Shown in pieces: positions 34,512-42,120 of a stretch of DNA of 64,000 nt. Position numbers and translations under genes: made by a program. This DNA comes from Actinomadura rifamycini DSM 43936 (GTDB lineage Bacteria > Actinomycetota > Actinomycetes > Streptosporangiales > Streptosporangiaceae), in assembly GCF_000425065.1 (NCBI RefSeq), contig NZ_AULB01000003.1, positions 248,001 to 312,000 of the forward strand. The letters run 5' to 3'. Within the stretch, counting starts at the first letter, position 1; every line of letters begins with the position of its first letter. Below the pieces are notes generated by a model that saw only the letters and a program-made list of their open reading frames with translations, made no database searches and was not told the DNA's origin.

Positions 34512-35216
34512 GTGGAACTGCTGCTGCTGTCGAACTCGACGAACCACGGACGCGCCTACCTCGAGCACGCGCTCGACACGGTGACCGCGTTCGTCGGGGC
34601 GGGCGCCACGCTCGCGTTCGTCCCGTACGCCCTCGCCGACCACGACGCCTACACCGGCGTCGTCCGGGCGGCCCTCGAACCCCGCGGGATCACCGTCCGG
34701 GGCGCGCACGACTCCGGTCTCGACGGCGCGGACGCGGTGTTCGTCGGCGGCGGCAACTCCTTCCGCCTGCTCCGCGACCTCTACCGGACCGGCCTGCGGG
34801 ACGAGCTGCGCGACGCCGTCCGCGGCGGCCTCCGGTACATGGGCGCGAGCGCCGGGACGAACATGGCGTGCCCCACCCTGCGGACCACGAACGACATGCC
34901 GATCGTGCAGCCCCCGAGCTTCGAGACCCTCGGGTTCGTCCCGTTCCAGATCAACCCGCACTACATCGACCCGCGCCCCGGCGACACGCACATGGGCGAG
35001 ACGCGCGAGCAGCGGCTCGCGGAGTTCCTCGAGTGCAACGACGTGCCGGTCCTCGGCCTGCGCGAGGGCACCTGGCTGCGCGTGTCGGACGGCGCGGCGA
35101 CGCTCGGCGGCCCCCTCGACGCCCGCCTGTTCCGCCGCGCCGAGGCCCCGCGCGAGCTGCCCGCGGGCGCGGACGTCTCGTTCCTCCTGACCGCTCCCGC
35201 CGCCTTCGACTCCTGA
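34512..35216 (+). CDS. pepE: Peptidase E (Asp-specific dipeptidase), S51 family
   Basis: This 234-residue S51 serine peptidase cleaves N-terminal Asp from small peptides. The catalytic Ser is in RYMGASAGTNMACPT near residue 120, the His in NPHYIDP near 157, and the Asp in TTNDMPIVQPP near 135. The GTG start at 34512 has AAGGAG 6 nt upstream. It is cotranscribed with the IclR regulator gene. It is likely cytoplasmic. Confidence 0.9.
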   Translation: MELLLLSNSTNHGRAYLEHALDTVTAFVGAGATLAFVPYALADHDAYTGVVRAALEPRGITVRGAHDSGLDGADAVFVGGGNSFRLLRDLYRTGLRDELRDAVRGGLRYMGASAGTNMACPTLRTTNDMPIVQPPSFETLGFVPFQINPHYIDPRPGDTHMGETREQRLAEFLECNDVPVLGLREGTWLRVSDGAATLGGPLDARLFRRAEAPRELPAGADVSFLLTAPAAFDS

Positions 35217-35219
35217 CCG

Positions 35220-35240
35220 GCGCCCGTCCCGTCCGGGCGC
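35220..35240 (+). terminator. Hairpin after pepE
   Basis: GCGCCCG (35220-35226) pairs with CGGGCGC (35234-35240), 7 bp with a 7-nt loop, directly after the pepE stop. There is no clear T-run. Confidence 0.35.
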
Positions 35241-35274
35241 GTTCGACGGGCGGGACGTCGGGTATGCGCGCATT

Positions 35275-35556
35275 ATGGACGAACGCGAATTCTCCGAAGA
35301 ATCGGGACACGAGCCCAACGAGACGCACGACCGCGCGTTCGCGCCCGTGAACCAGGGGTCGGACGCGCGGGGCCGGACGCGCCCGGGCACGCCCGTCCCG
35401 CACTCCGTCCCGGACGGCGAGGAAGCCGAGACGAACGGCGGCGGCACCGAGATCAGCGGCACCGGCACGCCCGGCGTGACCCGCGAGCACCCCGACACCC
35501 TCCCGCCGGACGAGCGCGGCGTCACCGAGGCCGAACGCCACGACGACAGCCGCTGA
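35275..35556 (+). CDS. Small acidic hydrophilic protein, unknown
   Basis: This 93-residue protein is rich in Glu, Asp, Gly, Thr and Pro, has no hydrophobic core and is probably disordered. The frame is open with genome-typical codon choice from ATG 35275 to the stop, with no strong competing frame. The ribosome site is weak. I do not recognise a family. Confidence 0.5.
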   Translation: MDEREFSEESGHEPNETHDRAFAPVNQGSDARGRTRPGTPVPHSVPDGEEAETNGGGTEISGTGTPGVTREHPDTLPPDERGVTEAERHDDSR

Positions 35557-35712
35557 CCCCGCCCGGCGGCCGCCCGGACGGGCGCACCCGCGAACGGTGT
35601 CACCGGAGAGGCGCGGCCACCCTGGCGCTCCGACCCGGTGCGCCGACCGCCGGCACTCCCCCGGTGCACCGTCTCCCGCGCGCCATCCCGGTTCCGGACG
35701 GCGCCGGACGGG

Positions 35713-36444
35713 TCAGCGCTGCGCGGACGGGCGGACGACGATCTCGTTGACGTCGACGTCGGCGGGCTGCGCGAGGGCGTAGGAGACGGCGGCGGCGATC
35801 GCGTCCGGGGCGATCGCGTTCGCCCGGTAGGCGCGCATCGCCGCGGCGGCGCCCGGGTCGGTGATGGAGTCGGCGAGTTCGGAGGTGACGACGCCCGGGG
35901 ACACGGTGGTCACGCGGATCGAGGGGGCGGACTCCAGGCGGAGGCCCTCGGTGACGGCCCGGGCGGCGTGCTTGGTGCCGCAGTAGACGGCGGCGGTGGG
36001 GGTCACCTCGTGGGCGCCGACGCTCGCGATCGTGACGAAGTGGCCGGAGTCCTGCGCGGTGAAGCGGGGCAGGACGGCGGCGATCGAGTGCAGCAGCCCG
36101 CGGACGTTCACGTCGATCATCCGGTCCCACTCGTCGACGAGCAGCGCGTCCAGGCGCGACAGCGGCATGACCCCGGCGTTCGCGACCATGGCGTCGACGC
36201 GGCCGAAGCGGTCGCAGGCCGTCCGGACGAACGCCTCGACGTCGGCGCGGTCGGTCACGTCCAGGCGCACCGGGTGCAGGCTCCCGGGTTCCGCCGCGGC
36301 GCGCCCGGCGAGGTCGTCCAGCCGGTCGGTGCGCCGGGCGCCCGCGACGACGCGGTGCCCGTCACGGGCGAGGCGGGCGGCGACGGCCGCGCCGATCCCG
36401 CTGCTGGCCCCGGTCACGAGAATGGTCTTGGTGTCGTTCTGCAT
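35713..36444 (-). CDS. Short-chain dehydrogenase/reductase
   Basis: This 243-residue classical SDR has TGASSGIG (NADP site) at residue 11, NAG near 90, the catalytic Ser in TIASVGAHE near 141 and the YCGTK Tyr/Lys pair near 154. It resembles the YdfG/serine-dehydrogenase-like SDR group. The substrate is unknown. It is divergent from an XRE-type regulator with a clear inverted repeat between them, so it is the likely target. Confidence 0.9.
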   Translation of the reverse strand: MQNDTKTILVTGASSGIGAAVAARLARDGHRVVAGARRTDRLDDLAGRAAAEPGSLHPVRLDVTDRADVEAFVRTACDRFGRVDAMVANAGVMPLSRLDALLVDEWDRMIDVNVRGLLHSIAAVLPRFTAQDSGHFVTIASVGAHEVTPTAAVYCGTKHAARAVTEGLRLESAPSIRVTTVSPGVVTSELADSITDPGAAAAMRAYRANAIAPDAIAAAVSYALAQPADVDVNEIVVRPSAQR

Positions 36445-36489
36445 GGCCCCGACCCTGCCCGCGCCGGGCGTCCGGCGGCAGTGCGGGCT

Positions 36490-36539
36490 CTTCCTGGGTG
36501 CGGCGCCCCCAGGAAGCCCGGCGGGACGCCGCCTAGGCT
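36490..36539. promoter_or_regulatory. Operator palindrome and -10 box of the SDR/XRE pair
   Basis: CTTCCTGGG (36490-36498) and CCCAGGAAG (36508-36516) are perfect 9-bp arms with a 9-bp centre in the 102-bp divergent gap. TAGGCT (36534-36539) is a typical actinomycete -10 box 7 nt before ATG 36547, so the regulator transcript is probably leaderless. The arms are seen; the regulator is inferred to bind. Confidence 0.5.
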
Positions 36540-36546
36540 GGGCGGC

Positions 36547-37377
36547 ATGTCACGCACCGAACTCGGCGCCTACCTCACGGCCCGGCGCGCGCGGATCGCA
36601 CCGGGCGACGTCGGCCTGCCGAGCACCGGGCACCGGCGGGTGCCGGGGCTGCGCCGCGAAGAGGTCGCGATGCTGGCCGGGGTCAGCGCCGACTACTACG
36701 TCCGGCTGGAGCAGGGCCGCGAGCGGACCCCGTCCCCGCAGGTCGCCGACGCCCTCGCGGACGCGCTGCGGCTGGACGGGGACGGCCGGCTGCACCTGTT
36801 CCGGCTGGCCGGGCTCGGCCCGCGCGACCGGGGCGCCGCCGTCCCGGCCCGCGTCGACCCGGGCCTGCTGCAGCTGATGAGCGCGTGGCCGAGCAATCCC
36901 GCGATCGTCTACAACCGGGCCTACGACGTGCTGGCCTCCAACGCGATCGCGGACGCGCTGTTCCACGACTGGGCGCACTCGCGCAACCTCATGCACGTCG
37001 TGTTCACCGACCCGGCGGCGCGGGAGTTCTACCGGGACTGGCGCGACGTGGCGCGGAACTCGGTGGCCGGTTTCCGGCTCGGGCACGGCCGGGCCCCGGA
37101 CGATCCGCGGGTGCGGCGCGTGCTGGCCGGTCTGCTCGACGCGAGCCCGGAGTTCGCGGAGCTGTGGGCGCGGCACGACGCGCGGGGGAAGGCGCTGGAG
37201 GCCAAGCGCTTCGTGCACCGCGACGTCGGCCCGGTGACGCTGACGATGCAGACGTTCGACGTCCGGTCGGCCCCGGGGCAGGAGCTGGTGGTGTACCACG
37301 CGGAGCCGGGGTCGGCGAGCGCCGAGGCCCTCGCCCTTCTCGGTTCGCTCGCCGCGACGTCCCGCCGGGGCGGCTGA
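36547..37377 (+). CDS. XRE/MmyB-type transcription regulator
   Basis: This 276-residue protein has an N-terminal XRE helix-turn-helix (GLRREEVAMLAGVSADYYVR then LEQGR, residues ~38-62) and a MmyB-like ligand domain with IVYNRAYDVLASNAIADALF near 120. The ATG at 36547 lacks a ribosome site and lies 7 nt after a -10-like TAGGCT. Many such regulators repress an adjacent divergent SDR or oxidoreductase, as here. Confidence 0.9.
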   Translation: MSRTELGAYLTARRARIAPGDVGLPSTGHRRVPGLRREEVAMLAGVSADYYVRLEQGRERTPSPQVADALADALRLDGDGRLHLFRLAGLGPRDRGAAVPARVDPGLLQLMSAWPSNPAIVYNRAYDVLASNAIADALFHDWAHSRNLMHVVFTDPAAREFYRDWRDVARNSVAGFRLGHGRAPDDPRVRRVLAGLLDASPEFAELWARHDARGKALEAKRFVHRDVGPVTLTMQTFDVRSAPGQELVVYHAEPGSASAEALALLGSLAATSRRGG

Positions 37378-37381
37378 GCCG

Positions 37382-38068
37382 TCAGGAGTTGCGGTCGCGC
37401 CACCAGGCGGCGATGGCGCGGCGGACGGGGGCGTGGTGCTCGTCGTCGACGATCTTGACGTCGCCCATGACGGCGCGGGCGGTGACGCGGACGACCGGGA
37501 CGCGGGCGCCGCCGCCGGACTCGCGGACGGCGACCCGGCGGTCGCCGAGGAACGCGTAGCCGTCCAGCTCGACGGCGACCCCGTCCGGCACGATGATCTT
37601 CACGTCGCCCATGACGGCGGTCGCCTGCACGCGGACCTCCCCGGTGGGCACCTGGGCGCCGCGCAGGTCGAGCTCGACGTCGCCCATCACCGACACGGCC
37701 TCCAGCGGCTCGTCGATGCGGCCGACGATGCGCTCCCGGCAGTCCCCCATGATCGCGCTGAACCGGCGCTTCACCTGGGGCGGGGCGGGCTCGGCGCCGG
37801 GGGCGCCCATGCCCGGCAGGTCGGCGGTGATCCGCTCCAGGTCGTCGCGGGACACCGCCGCGTACGCGGCCTCGGTCCGCTCGGTGAGCTCCTCGAACGT
37901 GAGCCGGCCCTCGACGGACGCGACCCGCAACCGCTCGACCACCGCCTCCCGCTCGGCGTCGGACGCGCGGACGCCGGGGGCCGCGGGACGGTCGGGGCGC
38001 GGGGCGGGCACCGGATCCTCCGGGCCGCCGGGGGGCGGCGATCCCGGCTGCGGGGTGGACTGACTCAT
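37382..38068 (-). CDS. DUF1707 and LiaF-like domain protein
   Basis: This 228-residue protein has a DUF1707 segment (VRASDAEREAVVERLRVASV then EGRLTFEELTERTEAAY, residues ~33-75) and a C-terminal beta-helical DUF2154/LiaF-like region with repeats of VMGDV (SVMGDVELDL, AVMGDVKIIV, AVMGDVKIVD). It has no membrane helix. It may regulate a cell-envelope response, as LiaF does, but no kinase is adjacent. The minus-strand ATG follows a TACCTT box by 7 nt, another leaderless candidate. It is convergent with the XRE gene, with 4 bp between stops. Confidence 0.8.
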   Translation of the reverse strand: MSQSTPQPGSPPPGGPEDPVPAPRPDRPAAPGVRASDAEREAVVERLRVASVEGRLTFEELTERTEAAYAAVSRDDLERITADLPGMGAPGAEPAPPQVKRRFSAIMGDCRERIVGRIDEPLEAVSVMGDVELDLRGAQVPTGEVRVQATAVMGDVKIIVPDGVAVELDGYAFLGDRRVAVRESGGGARVPVVRVTARAVMGDVKIVDDEHHAPVRRAIAAWWRDRNS

Positions 38069-38180
38069 GGTTCCGAAGGTATGCCCCAGCGGCCTCCGTA
38101 CAATCCGCCGCGCGGACGAGATGCCCCACCACTTGAGGAGGATGCCCCGCGCGGGGCCCTCCTGACATGATCATCAACCG

Positions 38181-38201
38181 CCGAACACCGTTCGGTAGGG
38201 T
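38181..38201 (+). promoter_or_regulatory. Palindrome abutting the -10 box of the AidB-like gene
   Basis: CCGAAC (38181-38186) and GTTCGG (38190-38195) form a perfect repeat with a 3-bp centre, immediately followed by the -10-like TAGGGT (38196-38201). This position is typical of a repressor operator. No regulator gene is directly adjacent. Confidence 0.45.
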
Positions 38202-38226
38202 GGCCTCGCAGGGAGGGAGCAGTGCC

Positions 38227-39852
38227 GTGACCCACGAGGTGTTCAACCAGGTCCCGCCGCTCGCGGGGCACGACGTCGCCGACGAGGCGGCGCTGCTGGA
38301 CGGCTTGGCGCGCGAGGGCGCCGGCTGGGCGGTCGACGAGGTGCGCGAGCTGGGCCGGCTGGCGGGCACCGAGCACGCGCAGGAGCAGGGCCGGCTCGCG
38401 AACGAGCACCCGCCCGTCCTGCGCACCCACGACCGGTACGGGCACCGCATCGACGAGGTCGAGTTCCACCCGGCCTGGCACGAGCTGATGACCGTGGCCG
38501 TCACGCACGGCCTGCACGGCGCCGCCTGGACGGACGGGCGCGCGGGCGCCCACGTCGCGCGGGCCGCGAAGTTCTACGTGTGGCGGGTCGACGCGGGCCA
38601 CGGCTGCCCGATCTCGATGACGTACGCGTCCGTCCCGGCGCTGCGCCGGGAACCGGAGCTGGCCGCGCGGTACGAGCCGCTGCTCGCCGCGACGGAGTAC
38701 GACTACGGGCTGCGCGCCCCGCAGACCAAGCGCGCGCTGCTCGCGGGCATGTCGATGACCGAGAAGCAGGGCGGTTCGGACGTCCGCGCCAACACCACCC
38801 GCGCGACGCCGCGGCCCGACGGCACGTACCGCCTCGTCGGGCACAAGTGGTTCACGAGCGCGCCGATGTGCGACGTGTTCCTCACGCTGGCGCAGGCCCC
38901 GGGCGGCCTCACGTGCTTCCTCGTGCCGCGCGTCCTGCCGGACGGCACGCGGAACCCGCTGCGGCTGATGCGGCTCAAGGACAAGCTCGGCAACCGGTCC
39001 AACGCCTCCTCGGAGATCGAGTACGACGACGCCGTCGCGTGGCGCGTCGGGGACGAGGGGCGCGGCGTCCGCACCATCATCGAGATGGTGAACATGACCC
39101 GGCTGGACTGCGTGATCGGCGCGGCGGCCGGGATGCGGCACGGGGCGACGACGGCCGCGCACCACGCCGCGCACCGCGCCGCGTTCGGCCGCCCCCTGAT
39201 CGACCAGCCGCTGATGCGCAACGTCCTGGCCGACCTCGCGATCGAGTCCGAGGCCGCCACGACCCTGATGCTGCGGCTCGCCGGGGCGACCGACCGGTCG
39301 GTGCGCGGCGACGAGGGCGAGGCGGCGGTCAAGCGGCTCGGCCTCGCGGTCGGCAAGTACTGGGTGTGCAAGCGCTGGCCCGCCCACGCCGCCGAGGCCC
39401 TGGAGTGCCTGGGCGGCAACGGCTACGTCGAAGAATCCGGAATGCCGCGCCTTTTCCGCGAATCTCCCCTCAACGGCATCTGGGAGGGCTCCGGCAACGT
39501 CGCGGCGCTCGATCTCCTCCGCGCCATTCTTCGCGAGCCGCACACGCTGGACGCGTTCTTCGACGAGGTCGGCCTCGCCGCCGGCGCCGACCGCCGCCTC
39601 GACGCCGCCGTCAAGGAGACGAAGGACGCCTTCGCCGACGCCGCGACGCTCGAATTCCGCGCCCGCCGCGTCGCCGAGCGCCTGGCCCTCGTGTTCCAGG
39701 CGTCCCTGCTGGTCAGGCACGGCCACCCGGCCGTGGCCGACGCCTTCTGCGCGTCCCGCCTCGCCGGCGACCGGGGCACCGCCTTCGGCACCCTCCCCCC
39801 GGGCCTCGACCTCGACCCCGTCATCGACCGCACCGTCCCGAAGATCGCCTGA
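38227..39852 (+). CDS. AidB-like acyl-CoA dehydrogenase-family flavoprotein
   Basis: This 541-residue protein has the same length as E. coli AidB, a DNA-binding flavoprotein of the alkylation response. SMTEKQGGSDVRANTT and LVGHKWFTSAPMCDVFL are shared flavin and AidB signatures. SPLNGIWEGSGNVAALDLLR near residue 415 is the catalytic region, with Glu in WEGSGN. GTG 38227 has GGAGGGAGC upstream and is preferred over ATG 38167. It lacks an adjacent Ada/AlkA gene. An isovaleryl-CoA-like role is possible. Confidence 0.85.
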   Translation: MTHEVFNQVPPLAGHDVADEAALLDGLAREGAGWAVDEVRELGRLAGTEHAQEQGRLANEHPPVLRTHDRYGHRIDEVEFHPAWHELMTVAVTHGLHGAAWTDGRAGAHVARAAKFYVWRVDAGHGCPISMTYASVPALRREPELAARYEPLLAATEYDYGLRAPQTKRALLAGMSMTEKQGGSDVRANTTRATPRPDGTYRLVGHKWFTSAPMCDVFLTLAQAPGGLTCFLVPRVLPDGTRNPLRLMRLKDKLGNRSNASSEIEYDDAVAWRVGDEGRGVRTIIEMVNMTRLDCVIGAAAGMRHGATTAAHHAAHRAAFGRPLIDQPLMRNVLADLAIESEAATTLMLRLAGATDRSVRGDEGEAAVKRLGLAVGKYWVCKRWPAHAAEALECLGGNGYVEESGMPRLFRESPLNGIWEGSGNVAALDLLRAILREPHTLDAFFDEVGLAAGADRRLDAAVKETKDAFADAATLEFRARRVAERLALVFQASLLVRHGHPAVADAFCASRLAGDRGTAFGTLPPGLDLDPVIDRTVPKIA

Positions 39853-39962
39853 CCCCGCTGAGTTCGGCGAAGGCGGCCCAACGTGTCAGACCGGGGGCGA
39901 TGCGGGGACGACGGTCATCTGCGGCCGGGCCGGCCGAGCGTGCTGCCGCGTCGTGCCGCGGG

Positions 39963-40658
39963 TCACACGTCGGGGGCGACCAGTCCCGTCTGGTAGGCGA
40001 TGACGACCAGTTGGGCTCGGTCGCGTGCCCCGAGCTTCGCCATCGCGCGGCTGACGTGGGTGCGCGCGGTGGCCGGACTGATGACCAGTTCGGCGCCGAT
40101 CTCCTGGTTGCTCAGGCCCCGTCCGATCAGCGTCAGCACTTGCCGTTCGCGGTCGGTGAGGAGCGCGAGGCGGTCCTCCGCCGCCTCGACGGCGGCGCGT
40201 CGGGCCGTGAACTGGCCGATGAGGCGTCTGGTGATCCGCGGTGCGAGCAGCGCTTCTCCCGCCGCGATCACTCGGACGGCGTGCAGGAGTTCGGCCGGTC
40301 CGGCGTCCTTGAGGAGGAAGCCGCTCGCCCCGGCCTGCAGAGCCTCGAAGACGTTGGCGTCGGTGTCGTAGGTGGTGAGGATGAGGATCCGGACGTCGTC
40401 GAGCCCGCGCATCCCGGTGATCTGGGCCGTGGCCCGGATCCCGTCGAGTCGCGGCATGCGGATGTCCATGAGGACGACGTCGGGGCGGGTGGCGCGGGCC
40501 AGTTCGACGGCTCGGGCGCCGTCGGCGGCCTCCGCGACCACGGTGATGTCGTCCTCGACGTCGATGAGCAGCCTGAACCCCGATCGCACAAGCCCTTCGT
40601 CGTCGGCGATCAGCACCTTGATCGGGTCGGTGGGCGGCGACGCGGAGAACGCGTTCAC
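39963..40658 (-). CDS. NarL/FixJ-type response regulator
   Basis: This 231-residue response regulator has the receiver acidic pair DDE near 19, phosphoacceptor Asp in VVLMDIRMP near 61, and Lys in FLLKDAG near 112. The C-terminal LuxR-type helix-turn-helix is LTDRERQVLTLIGRGLSNQE then IGAELVIS (residues ~165-195). The GTG start at 40658 overlaps the kinase stop, so kinase and regulator are coupled. The divergent MMPL gene is the likely target. Confidence 0.93.
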   Translation of the reverse strand: MNAFSASPPTDPIKVLIADDEGLVRSGFRLLIDVEDDITVVAEAADGARAVELARATRPDVVLMDIRMPRLDGIRATAQITGMRGLDDVRILILTTYDTDANVFEALQAGASGFLLKDAGPAELLHAVRVIAAGEALLAPRITRRLIGQFTARRAAVEAAEDRLALLTDRERQVLTLIGRGLSNQEIGAELVISPATARTHVSRAMAKLGARDRAQLVVIAYQTGLVAPDV

Positions 40659-41881
40659 CGCCGCGGTCCCGTCGGCGCGAGGGGCAACCGGGCCGTCACC
40701 CGGAACCCTCCGCCCGGCGTGGGCTCGGCCTCGAACTCGCCGCCGAGCAGGCGGCAGCGCTCGCGCATGCCGAGGATTCCCCGGCCCGGCTCGGCCGGGC
40801 CGTTCGCGCCGCCGGACGGGCGGTCCGCGGCGTCGTCCCAGGATCCGGTCCTGCGGCCCTCATCGGTCACGCGGATCTCCAGAAGGTCGGCTCCCGGGTT
40901 CAGTGCGACCGTCACCCGGGTGGGGCCGACGTGCCGGATCACATTGGTGATCGACTCTTGCAGGATCCGGTAGGCGGCACTGTCCACGGTGCCGGGCAGC
41001 GGCGCCGCGGGCGGGGCCGACTCGACGGTGACGTCCAAACCGGCTTCGCGCGCCTTGGCCGCGAGTTCGCCGACCTGTTCCAGACCGGGGTTGGGTGTGC
41101 GGCCGCCGTCCTCGTCACGGAGCACGCCGAGGATGGCCCGCATCTCCTGCAGTGCCCGGGAACTGGTCTGCTCGATGGCCCGCAACGCGTCGCGCGCCCG
41201 TTCCGGCCGCTTGTCGAGCACGTGGGCGGTGACCCCGGACTGCACGTTGATGACGGCGATCGCGTGCGCGACGGTGTCGTGGACCTCGCGGGCGATGCGG
41301 AGCCGCTCGGCGTCGACCCGCGCGCGTGCCACCTCCTCGCGGGTCCGTTCGGCCAGTTCGGCGCGCGCCTGGGCTTCGGCCGCGATCACCCGGCGCGACC
41401 GTACGGACTCGCCGAGAGCCGCGCTCATGATGGACGCGCCGATGCGGAAGAACACCCAGCCGATGGCGGCGCGCGGCTCGATGTCGGCCGCGGTGTACAG
41501 CCATACGGCGGTCAGGACGGCGATACCCGCCCCTGCGGTCACCAGGGAGCGGCGGCCGTCGCCGTAGGCCGTGAGGGTGTACAGGGAGACGAAGAGCCCG
41601 AGCCAGCCGGGCCCGTCCGGGAAGTCGAGCGCGTAGTAGGCGAGGCTGGCGAGAGCGGCGGTGGCGAACACCGGCGCCGGCCACCGGCGGCGGACGGCCA
41701 CGGCCAGCCCGCTCACCATCAGCAGCGCGTACCCGAGGTTTCCCAGGTCGGTGAGCGGGCGCGTGGCTCCTTCGTGGACGCGGGTGACCGTTCCCTGAAC
41801 CTGCATCACGGTCACGAAGAGCGCGAGCAGCGTGTCGTGCGTGACCACACGCAAGGAGAACGACCCGGTGCGGCGTTCCAT
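40655..41881 (-). CDS. Sensor histidine kinase, NarL/DesK type
   Basis: This 408-residue kinase has an N-terminal membrane region of about four to five helices (residues ~15-160) with little exposed outside, then a HisKA_3 domain with the phosphoacceptor His in REVHDTVAHAIAVINVQSG near 208. The HATPase has N box LQESITNVIRH near 310 and G box GRGILGMRERCRLLGG near 375. It is probably an intramembrane sensor of envelope or antibiotic stress. It is divergent from the MMPL transporter. Confidence 0.93.
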   Translation of the reverse strand: MERRTGSFSLRVVTHDTLLALFVTVMQVQGTVTRVHEGATRPLTDLGNLGYALLMVSGLAVAVRRRWPAPVFATAALASLAYYALDFPDGPGWLGLFVSLYTLTAYGDGRRSLVTAGAGIAVLTAVWLYTAADIEPRAAIGWVFFRIGASIMSAALGESVRSRRVIAAEAQARAELAERTREEVARARVDAERLRIAREVHDTVAHAIAVINVQSGVTAHVLDKRPERARDALRAIEQTSSRALQEMRAILGVLRDEDGGRTPNPGLEQVGELAAKAREAGLDVTVESAPPAAPLPGTVDSAAYRILQESITNVIRHVGPTRVTVALNPGADLLEIRVTDEGRRTGSWDDAADRPSGGANGPAEPGRGILGMRERCRLLGGEFEAEPTPGGGFRVTARLPLAPTGPRR

Positions 41882-42120
41882 GTCGGGATCCTACTGAGAT
41901 GTCGCGCGGGCGCCGCTGCGCTCAGATGCGCGACTCCGTACTCCGGCGGGCGTAGCGCGGTCCGAGCGCCGTACGTCCGATCGCGCACATGCCGCCGTCC
42001 GCTGACCGACGCGACGGCTGCCCCGGCGGCGCGACGATCGCCGCCATGAGCGATCACCCGTCCCCAAACCGCATCCGGTCCTCGGATCCCACGGAGCCGG
42101 AGGAAGGACCGGAGAACACG

